27,145 bases of DNA, from the IMG/VR virus record IMGVR_UViG_3300005264_000274, positions 1 to 27,145 of that record; one strand, 5' to 3'. Below the pieces are notes generated by a model. The model did not search any database and was not told where the DNA came from. It saw only the letters and a list, made by a program, of their open reading frames with translations. Each line of letters begins with the position of its first letter. Position 1 is the first letter of the stretch. The DNA is from a virus. This document shows, piece by piece, positions 6,753 to 14,896 of this stretch. The translations under genes and the position numbers were made by a program.

Positions 6753-6782
6753 TTGATTAATCCACTTTATACCTAATACAAT
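6753..6782 (+). promoter_or_regulatory. Candidate promoter of the tail operon
   Basis: TTGATT (6753-6758) and TACAAT (6777-6782) are separated by 18 bp and lie about 30 bases before the first gene of the tail cluster. No copy of the 19-bp repressor operator is seen here, so direct repression by the S24 repressor is not evident. Confidence 0.4.
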
Positions 6783-6810
6783 AATGTACTTTAAAAATAA
6801 AGAGCATTAA

Positions 6811-7095
6811 TTGGAAATATCTGTTGCATCTATTTTAACTGTTGCTGGTTCTCTATTGCTATATTTTGCAAAGTGGTACCACGACCATAACACTATTCAA
6901 GATTTAAAAAAATCTAAATTTGATAAAGAAGATAGATTGAAAAAAATAGAGTCTGAATTATTAAAACTAGATGAAGCTTTAAATCGCACCTATGTAAGTG
7001 CAGAATATTTATATAACAGTTTTTACGATAAAGATGATATTGATATGAAATTACAACATTTAAAAGAATTAGCAAAAGCAAAAGGGTGTAAATAG
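6811..7095 (+). CDS. Small membrane-anchored coiled-coil protein, first gene of the tail operon
   Basis: The start is TTG, 94 residues. Residues 3-22 (ISVASILTVAGSLLLYFAKW) form one membrane segment, followed by a charged coiled coil (about 30-60, with LKKIESELLKLDEAL) and a short basic tail. This layout resembles XhlA-like holin partners or inner-membrane spanins, and fits a lysis or host-membrane role, but no family signature is decisive. Its stop TAG overlaps the GTG start of gene V. In P2-like phages other genes (R, S) precede V; neither is present here. Confidence 0.6.
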   Translation: MEISVASILTVAGSLLLYFAKWYHDHNTIQDLKKSKFDKEDRLKKIESELLKLDEALNRTYVSAEYLYNSFYDKDDIDMKLQHLKELAKAKGCK

Positions 7096-7616
7096 TGAAT
7101 ATTCAATACGGAACAATTACAGAATTTAGATATTTGCCTTTAGGTTCTGGTAAAAAATTAGAAGTTAAAGTTTCTGTTGATAATAGAGTTACAAATTGGC
7201 TACCAATTAGAACACAAGCATCTTCTTTTTTAACAGTTCATACGCCTGTAAGAATTAATGACCAAGTTATCGTTTTTAATCCATTCGGCAACAATGAAGA
7301 TGGCTTTGTAGATAGAAATTTAACTTACAAAGAAATGCCTTTGCCAAAAAGTGCTGATGAAAATACTTACATAAGTGTACATGAGGATGGAACTGAATTT
7401 ACTCATAATACAAAAACTAAAAAAATTAATTTAACAACTCCTTGTGATTTAGATTTAGATGTAAATATTTTAACAATAAAAGCAAAACATACTAAATTCG
7501 TAGGTGGTCAAATTTCTCACGATGGAATAGACATTTCTAAAGCTCATAATCATCCTCAAAATGCAGGAAATCACTTTGGAGGTGGTACAGATACTTCTGT
7601 ACCAAATGCATTATGA
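7095..7616 (+). CDS. V: Baseplate spike protein gpV
   Basis: This 173-residue protein is the central membrane-piercing spike of a contractile tail. The N-terminal part forms the OB-fold region (about 1-75), the middle is the beta-helix shaft (DGTEFTHNTKTKKINLTTP near 98-116), and the C-terminus ends in KAHNHPQNAGNHFGGG, with the HxH pair (His151, His153) that binds iron at the spike tip in P2 gpV and related proteins. The start GTG overlaps the previous stop, and the end overlaps the start of W. The reading frame is intact, unlike J and FII. Confidence 0.88.
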   Translation: MNIQYGTITEFRYLPLGSGKKLEVKVSVDNRVTNWLPIRTQASSFLTVHTPVRINDQVIVFNPFGNNEDGFVDRNLTYKEMPLPKSADENTYISVHEDGTEFTHNTKTKKINLTTPCDLDLDVNILTIKAKHTKFVGGQISHDGIDISKAHNHPQNAGNHFGGGTDTSVPNAL

Positions 7617-7942
7617 TAGAAATAACAAAAATAACTTTATCTTCTGATTTAGGCGGATATGCTGTAACACCAATAGATAGCTTTATAGATGCATTAACTA
7701 CCCCTAAAGGAAGTGTAATTGCTCGTCCTGCGTATGGAACAAAGCTTTATACTTTAAAACATAGACCATACAACAGCTCGTGGTTAATTGACTTTAAAAG
7801 ATGTTTAAAAGATGCTTGTTCTTTTGATGATAGATTAAAATTTAAAGAAGCAATTATTTCTGAAAATGAAATATCTGTAGGAAAATTAAATTTTGATGTA
7901 TCTTTAGAAAATAGCATAATTCAAGGTTTTATAAATGTATAA
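7613..7942 (+). CDS. W: Baseplate wedge protein gpW (gp25-like)
   Basis: The 109-residue protein matches the GPW/gp25 family of sheath initiators in contractile tails. It shows the characteristic central block SVIARPAYGTKLYTLKHRPY (about 34-53) and the end pattern VGKLNFDVSLENSIIQGFINV, close to the family length of 110-130. It overlaps V by ATGA and J by 8 bases, which means tight translational coupling. In P2 and T4 this protein joins the baseplate to the first sheath ring. Confidence 0.87.
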   Translation: MIEITKITLSSDLGGYAVTPIDSFIDALTTPKGSVIARPAYGTKLYTLKHRPYNSSWLIDFKRCLKDACSFDDRLKFKEAIISENEISVGKLNFDVSLENSIIQGFINV

Positions 7943-8931
7943 AGATTTAGAAAATAAACTTTCTACTTTAGTAGAGCCTACACCTTTTAAAATTAAAACT
8001 TTTGATGAGTTATTAGCTGAAAATATAGCACTTGCAAAAGAAATCATTGGTACAGATTGGAAGCCTTTAGAATCTGACCCATATATGAAAAAATTAAGAG
8101 TTCTTACGCTTAGACAAGTTCATAATCAAATGGATAAAAAAGAGACTTTTAAACAGCTTCTAATTACTACTGCGACAGATATTGATTTAGATAATTTAGG
8201 TGCAGAATTTGATGTATTTAGAGATGAGGGCGAATATCCTTATGCAGAGTTTGAATTTACATTGCTTACTACACAAGATAAAGATGTAATTATTCCTGCA
8301 GGTTTGATACTAAATGATATTAATGATAATGTGAGAGCTTATTTAGTTGAAAACATAACAATAGTTACAGGTCAAATTAGTGAAATAGCAACAGTAAAAT
8401 TAGAAAAATACATAGCAGAGAGTGATATAAAAACTGAGAATATAGTAAGTGAACTTACTTATGCAGTAGATGTAAAACAATTAACTCTTTTTTCTAATGG
8501 AGCTGAAATTGAAAGTGATGATAGATATAGATTGAGAATAATAGCTTCTAATGCAAAATATAGCACAGCAGGAAGTGTTGAGGCTTATAAATATTTTGCT
8601 TATAGTGCAGATAGTCGCATAGATGATATAACAATCCCTAATGACAATAATCCTCTTGATGTAAACATTTTTATAGCTTCTTTTGAGGTTGTAGATGAAA
8701 CAATGATAAATAATGTATATAAAGCTTGTAATGCTGAATACACAAGACCCTTGGGCGATCAAAGACTCTTTTTTTATAGGTCAAAATTTTGTAGAGAGTG
8801 ACTTTATAAGAAAGTGCCATGTTGATGGTGTATATCGTGTATATAGTTCATTTGAAGATGTTCTTGTTAATGATAAGCAAATAATAAAAATAAGAAGTTT
8901 GGCACTTAATTTTAAAGAGGCTCAATTATGA
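7935..8931 (+). pseudogene. J: Baseplate protein gpJ, broken by deletion and frameshift
   Basis: The first frame (7935-8801) follows gpJ well: the N-terminal wedge, LDNLGAEFDV, DDRYRLRIIASNAKYSTAGS and the YTRPLGD block. It then runs into about 12 unrelated residues and stops. The C-terminal end of gpJ (SDFIRKCHVDGVYRVYSS to the stop at 8931) is in the +1 frame. Against P2 gpJ (302 residues; RPVADRVTV followed some 50 residues later by AALHVEGVQRVEL) about 45 residues between the two parts are missing, so this is a deletion with frame change near 8750-8790 and not just a one-base error. gpJ forms the wedge rim that triggers sheath contraction, so a functional baseplate is doubtful unless a partial protein suffices. 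Confidence 0.75.
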
Positions 8932-9725
8932 GTTTATTACCAAATAACTTATCAAAAAAAGACCAAGAATTTGCATTATTTTTAGATTCTAATTCTAGAG
9001 TTGATTATAGTGATTTAAAAATAGATGTAATGACTTGTGACAGTTCTATATTATCTCATATCGCACTAATTAAAGGTGCAAATATAGAAAATATGACAGA
9101 ACTTGAAGCTAGAGAATATTTAAAGACTTTTACTAAAAAACATATAGGAACAGTTGGAGCAGTTAAAGATGCTATGAATGTATGTTTTGATAATGCAGAA
9201 CTGGTTGAATGGTTTAACAGTGAAAACTTACAAAGAGGTTATTTTAATATAAATGTTTATTTAAAACATAAAAATATTTATGATGAAAGATTATTTAATG
9301 TATCTAAAAGATTAATAGATAATGCTAAAAATGTTCGTTCTAAATTAAGTCAATTCGATGTTCGTATTCCTATAAGTAAAGTAGATATAAAAACTAATTA
9401 CGCAAATGTATTTGATTATAACTTTGACTCTGAAATTAAAGATTTAAAACCTTGCAAAAATTTAGGCTTATTAATTAATAACGATAGCTCTTTAGAAATA
9501 GCTAAAAATCTAATCAATTCAAAACGAAAAACAACTTTAAATTTAATAGCAATATCATCTCAAAATATCAAAATAGTTAAAAATTCTTTTTCTAAAAGTA
9601 TAAACAAATTGATCTCTTTAAGTGTTGCTTCTTTTGTAAATTCTGAAATAGAAAAAAAACTTTATTATAAACACAATTATTCAACTCAACTTAATTTAAT
9701 AGGAGGTTTAACTTGGAACATATAA
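8928..9725 (+). CDS. I: Baseplate/tail protein gpI
   Basis: This 265-residue protein occupies the gpI slot after J and overlaps it by four bases. Residues 1-90 follow the family: LLPNNLSKKDQEFALFLD, then DVMTCDSSILSHIALIKG (the position of CP...LLPWLAWALSV in P2), then KKHIGTVGAVKDAM (the KGT..A motif). P2 gpI has 176 residues; the extra C-terminal 80-90 residues (about 175-262), rich in N, K and S, are an extension probably tied to fibre attachment. gpI connects baseplate wedges with tail fibres. The frame is intact. Confidence 0.75.
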   Translation: MSLLPNNLSKKDQEFALFLDSNSRVDYSDLKIDVMTCDSSILSHIALIKGANIENMTELEAREYLKTFTKKHIGTVGAVKDAMNVCFDNAELVEWFNSENLQRGYFNINVYLKHKNIYDERLFNVSKRLIDNAKNVRSKLSQFDVRIPISKVDIKTNYANVFDYNFDSEIKDLKPCKNLGLLINNDSSLEIAKNLINSKRKTTLNLIAISSQNIKIVKNSFSKSINKLISLSVASFVNSEIEKKLYYKHNYSTQLNLIGGLTWNI

Positions 9726-10183
9726 CAGCAGAACCAAATGCTGAGGGATTGGATGTTTTACAGCAAGAGCTGTATGAAAAAATTACTCAATTTTCTTTGA
9801 TTGACAATGAGGGTAACGAATATTATAAAAATAGTATTCATAGTTCTTTTTTTGATACGGATGGTGTTTTAACAGTAATCGTGCAAATTCCAAAAGATGA
9901 GCATTTTACAGTTTGGAATGCAGAACTTAGAGTGCTTAGTGATGATAATAAAATAATTACTAAAGTAGAAACACCTGCAATTCAATTTGTAAAAGGTGTA
10001 GGTGGTACTCAAACTGTAAAAATTGCTGTTAGTGGAAAGGCTAATTCAATTATTTATAAAGCAGATGATTACATAACAATAGCAGAACTTGAAGGTATGT
10101 ATATGGGAGCTATACAAGCTTTAACTGCCAAAGTTTTTAGATTAGAAAATATATTAATAAAAAAAGGAATTATAGATGTCTAA
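9713..10183 (+). CDS. Probable tail-fibre base protein
   Basis: The 156-residue product starts at TTG and overlaps the end of I. Its first 100 residues resemble the N-terminal domain of phage tail-collar fibre proteins: FSLIDNEGNEYYKNS, DTDGVLTVIVQIPKDEHF and ELRVLSDDNKIITKVETPAI are typical for the part that docks onto the baseplate. The last 30 residues are helical (AIQALTAKVFRLENILIKKG) and could form a trimeric coiled coil. It overlaps the next gene by 8 bases. In P2 one gene (H) carries base and tip; here the fibre seems to be made of several polypeptides. Confidence 0.6.
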   Translation: MEHITAEPNAEGLDVLQQELYEKITQFSLIDNEGNEYYKNSIHSSFFDTDGVLTVIVQIPKDEHFTVWNAELRVLSDDNKIITKVETPAIQFVKGVGGTQTVKIAVSGKANSIIYKADDYITIAELEGMYMGAIQALTAKVFRLENILIKKGIIDV

Positions 10184-10964
10184 AGCAGTAGAAGAATTAG
10201 TTTTAGAAGCTCAAGGGCTTTTAAAAAGATATGAGGGTGCAACTCTTTCTCTTGAAAATGATAGCAACAAATATAAACTTGAATTAAAAGAGCAATTAGA
10301 AGCTAGTATTTTGAGACTTCAAAATGAAATGAAAAAGTTAGATGTAAATGAGACTTTAGGTGCTATTGATAATAAGGCTCAAGAAGTTATTACACAACTA
10401 GAGAGTAGATTAGAAACAATTATTGCAGATATTGAAGAGGTTAGAGTTATATCTAAACCTATATTGAATGGTGTAGTAACTGTTGCAAATGAAGTTAATT
10501 TTACTTACACAGCATCTGCTGTATCTCATTTGGCAGATGGAAATGTAGCTTCTTTTGATTTTTATAAACCTGATGGCTCAAAAGAATCAATTTTAGCTTT
10601 AAATTCTAAAGCAGAAATGAGTTTTATTCCTACTGGAGAAATAGGAAATAAATTAGCATTAAAAGTTGTTGCAGTAGATAATTTAGGCAACAAATCAGAA
10701 CTTACAGAACTTGAAATTACTATTACTGATAACAATTTACCAGTAATGACAAATTTTAAACATACTCTTGAAAGTGAGTTGATAGGTGGTAAATCTTATG
10801 CTTTTTCTTTAGCAGGTGCAACTGATGTTGATGGAGATAATATCACTTACAAGATAGAAACTTCTGCAAATTTTGCAGTATCTAAAATAACAAATATTCT
10901 TGCAAATGAAGAGATAAGCATAACTACTCCAACGATGACAAAAAATACTAATTTTGAATCATAG
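10176..10964 (+). CDS. Tail-fibre shaft protein with coiled coil and Ig-like repeats (5' part of a split gene)
   Basis: Residues 1-95 are strongly helical and charged, likely a coiled-coil stalk (ATLSLENDSNKYKLELKEQL). Residues 97-185 and 190-262 look like two cadherin- or Ig-like beta domains (NEVNFTYTASAVSHLADGN; LAGATDVDGDNITYKI). The frame stops at TTT GAA TCA TAG. One base fewer after AATTTT would read on smoothly as NTNFNHSFVVPD into the glycine-rich adhesin that follows. The two pieces are therefore probably one fibre of about 530 residues, split by a single-base frameshift at about 10953-10956. Confidence 0.6.
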   Translation: MSKAVEELVLEAQGLLKRYEGATLSLENDSNKYKLELKEQLEASILRLQNEMKKLDVNETLGAIDNKAQEVITQLESRLETIIADIEEVRVISKPILNGVVTVANEVNFTYTASAVSHLADGNVASFDFYKPDGSKESILALNSKAEMSFIPTGEIGNKLALKVVAVDNLGNKSELTELEITITDNNLPVMTNFKHTLESELIGGKSYAFSLAGATDVDGDNITYKIETSANFAVSKITNILANEEISITTPTMTKNTNFES

Positions 10965-11772
10965 TTTTGTAGTGCCTGATAGAGTTTTTTCTATTTGTTC
11001 TGTTTTGGTAGGAGCAGGTCAAGGTGGTAATCGCACGTGGGAAAATAATGGTGGAAACGGTGGTGCATTAGCTTATGCAAATGGAATACCAGTAACACCA
11101 GGTGAAATTTTAACAATAATTGTTGGTGCAGGTGGTGCTCAAAATAGTAATGGAAACAATACGATTTTAAAAAGAAATTCAATAATTCTTTTTGAAGCAG
11201 AAGGTGGAAGAGCAGGTTCTGTAAGAGCTATTCCAAAAAATGGTTCAATAAGCTGTAAGGGTGGTCAAGGTGGTATTTCTAATAACCATTGTGCAGGTGC
11301 AGGTGCAGGTGGTTATGGTGATAACGAAAATGGTTCTGACGCTTGTGGTGGAGACGCTCATTATAACTCTAATAGTGGTTCTGGAGTTAAAGGTTCTGCT
11401 AGTGCAGGGTCTGGTTATAGCTCTTCAACTTATAGCTTCGGTGGTGGTGGTGGAGTAGGATTGAAAGGTCGCTCTAATAGTGGTGCTTCAGTCCAATATG
11501 ATCAAGGGAATATTTTTATTCATTATTATGGAGGTAAAAATGGTTCGGATGGCGATGATGGTGCAAGTAATACGAATAGTTCTGAATCTATAAATGGAAG
11601 AACTTATTATAGTGGTTGTGGTGGTCGCTTCGGTGGTGGCGGTGCAGGTGGTGGAACATCTTTATCTCAAAATTCTAACTTTTGTAAAGGTGGAAACGGT
11701 GGTGCTAGAATAATTTGGGGAGATGATAGAAGCTATCCTCTTAATGCCCAAGATGTAAAAGTGGAGGTATAA
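10954..11772 (+). CDS. Glycine-rich tail-fibre adhesin (3' part of a split gene)
   Basis: The frame opens at TTG 10954 and overlaps the preceding shaft frame by 11 bases; no good ribosome binding site precedes it. It begins HSFVVPDRVFSICSVLVGAG, the standard entry of phage glycine-rich tip domains, and goes on with dense GG motifs (GGNGG, GAGAGGYG, GGGGGVG, GGGGAGGG) to the end at residue 272. Such tips, as in S16 and related phage adhesins, fold as polyglycine-II sandwiches and bind outer-membrane targets. This should be the receptor-binding end of the tail if it is still made. Whether it is expressed without the shaft is unclear. Confidence 0.65.
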   Translation: MNHSFVVPDRVFSICSVLVGAGQGGNRTWENNGGNGGALAYANGIPVTPGEILTIIVGAGGAQNSNGNNTILKRNSIILFEAEGGRAGSVRAIPKNGSISCKGGQGGISNNHCAGAGAGGYGDNENGSDACGGDAHYNSNSGSGVKGSASAGSGYSSSTYSFGGGGGVGLKGRSNSGASVQYDQGNIFIHYYGGKNGSDGDDGASNTNSSESINGRTYYSGCGGRFGGGGAGGGTSLSQNSNFCKGGNGGARIIWGDDRSYPLNAQDVKVEV

Positions 11773-11773
11773 A

Positions 11774-12370
11774 ATGTCTAGAAAATTTGTTAAATTTAAA
11801 AATAATGAAATTAAATCGGGTTTAATTGATGAAAAAAACATAGTTGCTTTATACGGATATATTCCTACTAAAGAAGTATTAAAAAGTGATTCTTTAGTAG
11901 AAGTGATGGCTGTAGAAAAAGATTTGTCTGTTGGTCAATTTATTGAAATAAAAGGTTTGAAAGTTGAAGATGAAAAAGTAGTTTATGGCTATGAAATAAT
12001 AGAAGATTTAAATATTGCAAAACAATCAAAAATAGATAATTTAAATGCTTTATTTTTAGCAAAATCAACTAGACCAATTGTTGAAACCTCTTTAGGTTTT
12101 AGTGTTGATGGAAGTGAGACAGATTTAACTCTTTTTTCTAAAGGTAAAGATAGAAAAATTTTAACAGTTATGGATGCTTATGATAAATCGCATACTATTG
12201 AATTAGCTGATTATGATGTGATTATTAAAGCTATTGAGGATAATCAATTTTCTTTATTACAAGAAAAATGGTCTTTAAAAGCTCAGATAAATGCTTGTGC
12301 AACAGCTACTGAAGTAGATGCAATAGATATAAGTGGTGCTTTTGGTACTGCTGTTGCAGATGAGGACTAA
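11774..12370 (+). CDS. DUF4376-containing tail-fibre-associated protein
   Basis: The 198-residue product follows the adhesin by one base. Its C-terminal 110 residues (KIDNLNALFLAKSTRPI, GKDRKILTVMDAY, KWSLKAQINACATATEVDAI) match the DUF4376 pattern found at the ends of phage tail-fibre or fibre-assembly proteins. The N-terminal 85 residues are a small beta-rich domain. The place right after the tip gene is where P2 encodes the fibre-assembly chaperone G, so a chaperone-like or fibre-capping role is likely but unproven. Confidence 0.6.
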   Translation: MSRKFVKFKNNEIKSGLIDEKNIVALYGYIPTKEVLKSDSLVEVMAVEKDLSVGQFIEIKGLKVEDEKVVYGYEIIEDLNIAKQSKIDNLNALFLAKSTRPIVETSLGFSVDGSETDLTLFSKGKDRKILTVMDAYDKSHTIELADYDVIIKAIEDNQFSLLQEKWSLKAQINACATATEVDAIDISGAFGTAVADED

Positions 12371-12373
12371 GAG

Positions 12374-13660
12374 ATGCCAGGAATAAAAGTCTTAGATGTA
12401 AAAAATATTAGTCCTACTGCTGTTGTAATTACAAGTACAACTGTAATAGGTGTGGTTGGTACTGTTAGCTTTGATGGTGCTTTGGAAGATATAGAGAATG
12501 GTATCAAATCTTTAACAGATACAGATGCAGAAACATTGGCATTTAAAAAAATATTAGAAGATAAAAAAACTTTAATAGAAGAAACTAAAACTAAGCTTTT
12601 AGATACTTCTAAAGCAGGTCTTTTAAGATATTCAAATGCAGAGAAAGCTCTTGAAGTGTTTAGTGTTGTTGCAGGTACTCTTAGAGAAGATTTATATGAT
12701 ATTCAGATGCAAAGTGTGATGAGTCCAATCATTATCTCTCTAGTAGATATTAGTGCAGATGAAATTTCTAAAAGTCATTTAGATTTTTATGATAACCCTG
12801 CAATTAAAACAGATATTTTAAATGCTCTAGATAAGTTAAAAATGGCAAAAACTGCTTTAGCTACTAAAGTTCGTATTCCTATATGTGGTTGGTTCACACA
12901 TGATGATACTGTACTAGATAAGTTAAATAGTCTTATAACAAGTACAAAAATTATTTCAGTTGCAAATGCAAATCATAAAAATGTAGAAGATGCCCTTTTG
13001 TGGTTAAAACCTCAAGCATCGCTGAGACATTTAAGTGTGCCATTTTATCGCCGTGTATGGTCAATTTTTGATGATAAATATATCGAAAAGCCATACTCTG
13101 CAATCATCGCAGGTCATATCTCGTATTGGGATGCAAAGCATGGTGAGTTTGGTACTTGTTTCGATCACGCAAATCGTCCTATTTACAATATGGGAGATTG
13201 TCTTGTGCCTCTTTTTTACCAAGAAGGAGAAAACACTTGTGATGTAAATATTATTGTAAATAGTGGTGGTTGTTTGTGTATCAATGATGAGATAATGGGA
13301 AATATTTTATATAACTTTGAAACTCCTAGCAATGATACAAGATTTAACAAACTTGAAACAACTAGATTTTTTGACCTTATAAATGAAGAGTCTCAAAAAG
13401 CATTAGTGAAACACAAGCATAGACCAGTAACAGAAGTTCTTAATCTAGCTCGTGCAGATATAGAAGCTTTTTTACTTAAATCTAAAAAAGCAAGTGCATC
13501 AGTTGGATTTGATGTTTGGTGGTCTGATAGAAATAGCTCTACTGATATAAGTGCAGGTATATTATATATGGATTACAAAGCAGGTAACAATGTAGGTGTA
13601 AGAACTATTGTCTTACAAGGTTATGCAACAAATGAATACTACACAGTAGAAACAAAATAA
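12374..13660 (+). CDS. FI: Contractile tail sheath protein gpFI
   Basis: The 428-residue protein has the length and features of P2-type sheath subunits. It begins with PGIKVLDVKNISPTAVVITS and enters a domain with TTVIGVVGTV, typical of the sheath N-terminus. A block around 215-245 (ASLRHLSVPFYRRVWSIFDD) and the C-terminal part (SSTDISAGILYMDYKAGNN) follow, where the last strand-forming segment joins neighbouring subunits in the handshake of contractile sheaths. It is intact and follows the fibre genes, as FI does in P2. Presence of a sheath shows that the module derives from a myovirus tail and not a siphovirus. Confidence 0.82.
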   Translation: MPGIKVLDVKNISPTAVVITSTTVIGVVGTVSFDGALEDIENGIKSLTDTDAETLAFKKILEDKKTLIEETKTKLLDTSKAGLLRYSNAEKALEVFSVVAGTLREDLYDIQMQSVMSPIIISLVDISADEISKSHLDFYDNPAIKTDILNALDKLKMAKTALATKVRIPICGWFTHDDTVLDKLNSLITSTKIISVANANHKNVEDALLWLKPQASLRHLSVPFYRRVWSIFDDKYIEKPYSAIIAGHISYWDAKHGEFGTCFDHANRPIYNMGDCLVPLFYQEGENTCDVNIIVNSGGCLCINDEIMGNILYNFETPSNDTRFNKLETTRFFDLINEESQKALVKHKHRPVTEVLNLARADIEAFLLKSKKASASVGFDVWWSDRNSSTDISAGILYMDYKAGNNVGVRTIVLQGYATNEYYTVETK

Positions 13661-13671
13661 GGTGGTAAAAG

Positions 13672-14005
13672 ATGACTAAGACTGGTTTAGGAGCTAACTC
13701 TCAAATATTGAGTGGCTTATCGATTTTGATTGGTGGAAAAAATACTTTTGGATTTACTGGCGATGGCACAAAACAACCAGAATTTGAATTTGAATTAATT
13801 AACGAAGAGAGTACTGGCATGTGAGCTTTTAAAAATGAGTTCTGAAATAAAAGAAGGTGATGTCTTAAAGCGTAGTTTCGAGTTGAGAGTAGATATGTAT
13901 AGTGAAATTGTAAATGGTATTCCTACTATCGTTTATACAAGAAAACCATATCATTGTGTGTTGGGTGGAATAAATACTGCCTCAGATTTTAGTAGTAACA
14001 TCTAG
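13672..14005 (+). pseudogene. FII: Tail tube protein gpFII, internal deletion with frameshift
   Basis: The slot of the tail tube gene, right after the sheath, holds two short frames. The first (13672-13824, 50 residues) starts with GLSILIGGKNTFGFTG and ends EFELINEESTGM at a TGA. The second (13835-14005, 56 residues) begins SSEIKEGDVLKRSFELRVDM and ends in GGINTASDFSSNI, matching the end pattern of FII proteins (a KEVD-G-K-GE block, then a beta strand, then an N-G-D end). FII proteins have about 170 residues, so about 55-65 in the middle are missing and the frame is changed near 13822-13835. A tube cannot form from this product. The assignment rests on position and the two end patterns. Confidence 0.65.
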
Positions 14006-14016
14006 AAGGAAAAAAA

Positions 14017-14328
14017 ATGTCAAAAGAAGTTGAATATGATAAAAAAGATGTAGCTCTAAGTAGAGTTTATCCTTTTGGAAAAATAAAAAAAGCAAAAATA
14101 AAAGGTAAAGAAAAAGAAGTGACGGTGTTAACTGTCAATGAATTTACTGGTGTAGATGATGAAGCTTTGATGCGTAAAAAGAATCCAAGTGCTTATGATG
14201 AAATAGCAATAGCTTGTGGGTTAACGATAGATGAGTCTAAAAAACTAGCTCGTTGTGATGCACAACTTCTAAGTGAGGCAATGCAAGGTTTTTTGTTAGA
14301 GTCGGAGGAGATAGAACTTCTAGACTAG
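14017..14328 (+). CDS. E: Tail assembly chaperone gpE
   Basis: The 103-residue protein lies between the tube and tape-measure slots, the place of gpE in P2-like phages. VTVLTVNEFTGVDDEALMRK and YDEIAIACGLTIDESKKLA fit phage tail assembly chaperones. The frame ends LLESEEIELLD. A slippery heptamer lies 10 codons before the stop, so ribosomes can also make the longer E' product (listed separately). The chaperone keeps the tape-measure protein soluble and guides tube growth; it is not part of the finished tail. Confidence 0.72.
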   Translation: MSKEVEYDKKDVALSRVYPFGKIKKAKIKGKEKEVTVLTVNEFTGVDDEALMRKKNPSAYDEIAIACGLTIDESKKLARCDAQLLSEAMQGFLLESEEIELLD

Positions 14329-14471
14329 AAGCTTATAGCTTAGTTACAGAATTTTTCTTTCTATCAGTAAATGAACAAAAAAAATTACTAGTTAGAGAGT
14401 GGTTAGAGTATTTTGAGGTTGCTATTAAAAAGCAAAAGCAAAAAATGGAATTAATGAATTTAAATCATTAA
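14017..14471 (+). CDS. gpE' (-1 frameshift extension of gpE)
   Basis: After the heptamer T TTT TTG at 14289-14295 a slip to the -1 frame reads VRVGGDRTSRLEAYSLVTEF and continues through SVNEQKKLLVREWLEYF and a lysine-rich end to the TAA at 14469-14471. The -1 frame has no own start codon in a good place and is open across the join, as in P2 E/E' and lambda G/GT. The P2 frameshift uses the same TTTTTTG sequence. The total is about 150 residues. The 70 bases that follow up to the HU-like gene hold a short frame (SMTIGWQSCKKIKKND) that may be a further remnant. Confidence 0.72.
14289..14295 (+). promoter_or_regulatory. Programmed -1 frameshift site TTTTTTG
   Basis: The zero frame is GGT TTT TTG TTA, giving the X-XXY-YYZ form T-TTT-TTG. 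The -1 frame remains open for 58 codons downstream. A purine-rich GGAGGAG follows at 14303-14309. I did not find a clear stimulatory hairpin by eye. Confidence 0.7.
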
Positions 14472-14549
14472 AAAAAATAGACCCTATTTCTATGACAATA
14501 GGTTGGCAAAGCTGTAAAAAAATAAAAAAAAATGACTGAGGAGTCAAAT

Positions 14550-14879
14550 ATGAAAGCAGTAAATACATTAAACGAAAAAGAGCAAAGAGAAGCTGTACAT
14601 AAAGCTTTAACAGAAAAAGGTATTAAAGTTACTAAAACTTTAGTTGACCAAGTAATGGACACTCAAAACGATTTATTATTCAATGCTCTAAGAAGCAACA
14701 CAGGTGTAAAACTTCAAGGTGTAGGAACTTTAGAAGTTCGCACTCATTCAGAAAGAAGTTTTAAAGTACCAGATGGAAAAGGTGGATTTAGAGAAGGTGT
14801 TTCACCTGCAGGTCTTCATGTTAAATTTGTTGAAGCTGACTCTCTTCTTACTGCAATGAATGCACCAATCGAAGCTTAA
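14550..14879 (+). CDS. HU/IHF-family DNA-bending protein
   Basis: The start is chosen at ATG 14550 because GAGGAG lies 6 bases before it; this gives 109 residues. The protein follows the HU fold: N-terminal helices (KEQREAVHKALTEKGIKVTKTLVDQVMDTQ), a beta arm region (GVKLQGVGTLEVRTHSERSFKVPDGKGGF) and a C-terminal strand-helix. It differs from HU in the arm, where GFREGVSPAGLHVKF replaces the usual proline-tipped PATGE block, as in many phage HU-like proteins. It lies inside the tail operon and is followed by an intrinsic terminator, so it may be expressed well on its own. Likely roles are DNA compaction or a cofactor for telomere resolution or transcription; this is open. Confidence 0.75.
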   Translation: MKAVNTLNEKEQREAVHKALTEKGIKVTKTLVDQVMDTQNDLLFNALRSNTGVKLQGVGTLEVRTHSERSFKVPDGKGGFREGVSPAGLHVKFVEADSLLTAMNAPIEA

Positions 14880-14896
14880 TAAAGTTTTGGTGTCTT

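Noticed and set aside
8481-8762. Minus-strand open frame of 93 codons inside gene J
   Set aside because: A shadow of the J coding strand, with cysteine- and isoleucine-rich low-complexity sequence and no ribosome binding site.
11261-11458. Plus-strand frame of 65 codons inside the glycine-rich adhesin
   Set aside because: It arises from the GGT/GCA-rich repeats read in another frame (V/L-rich product); the glycine-rich frame is the one with family features.
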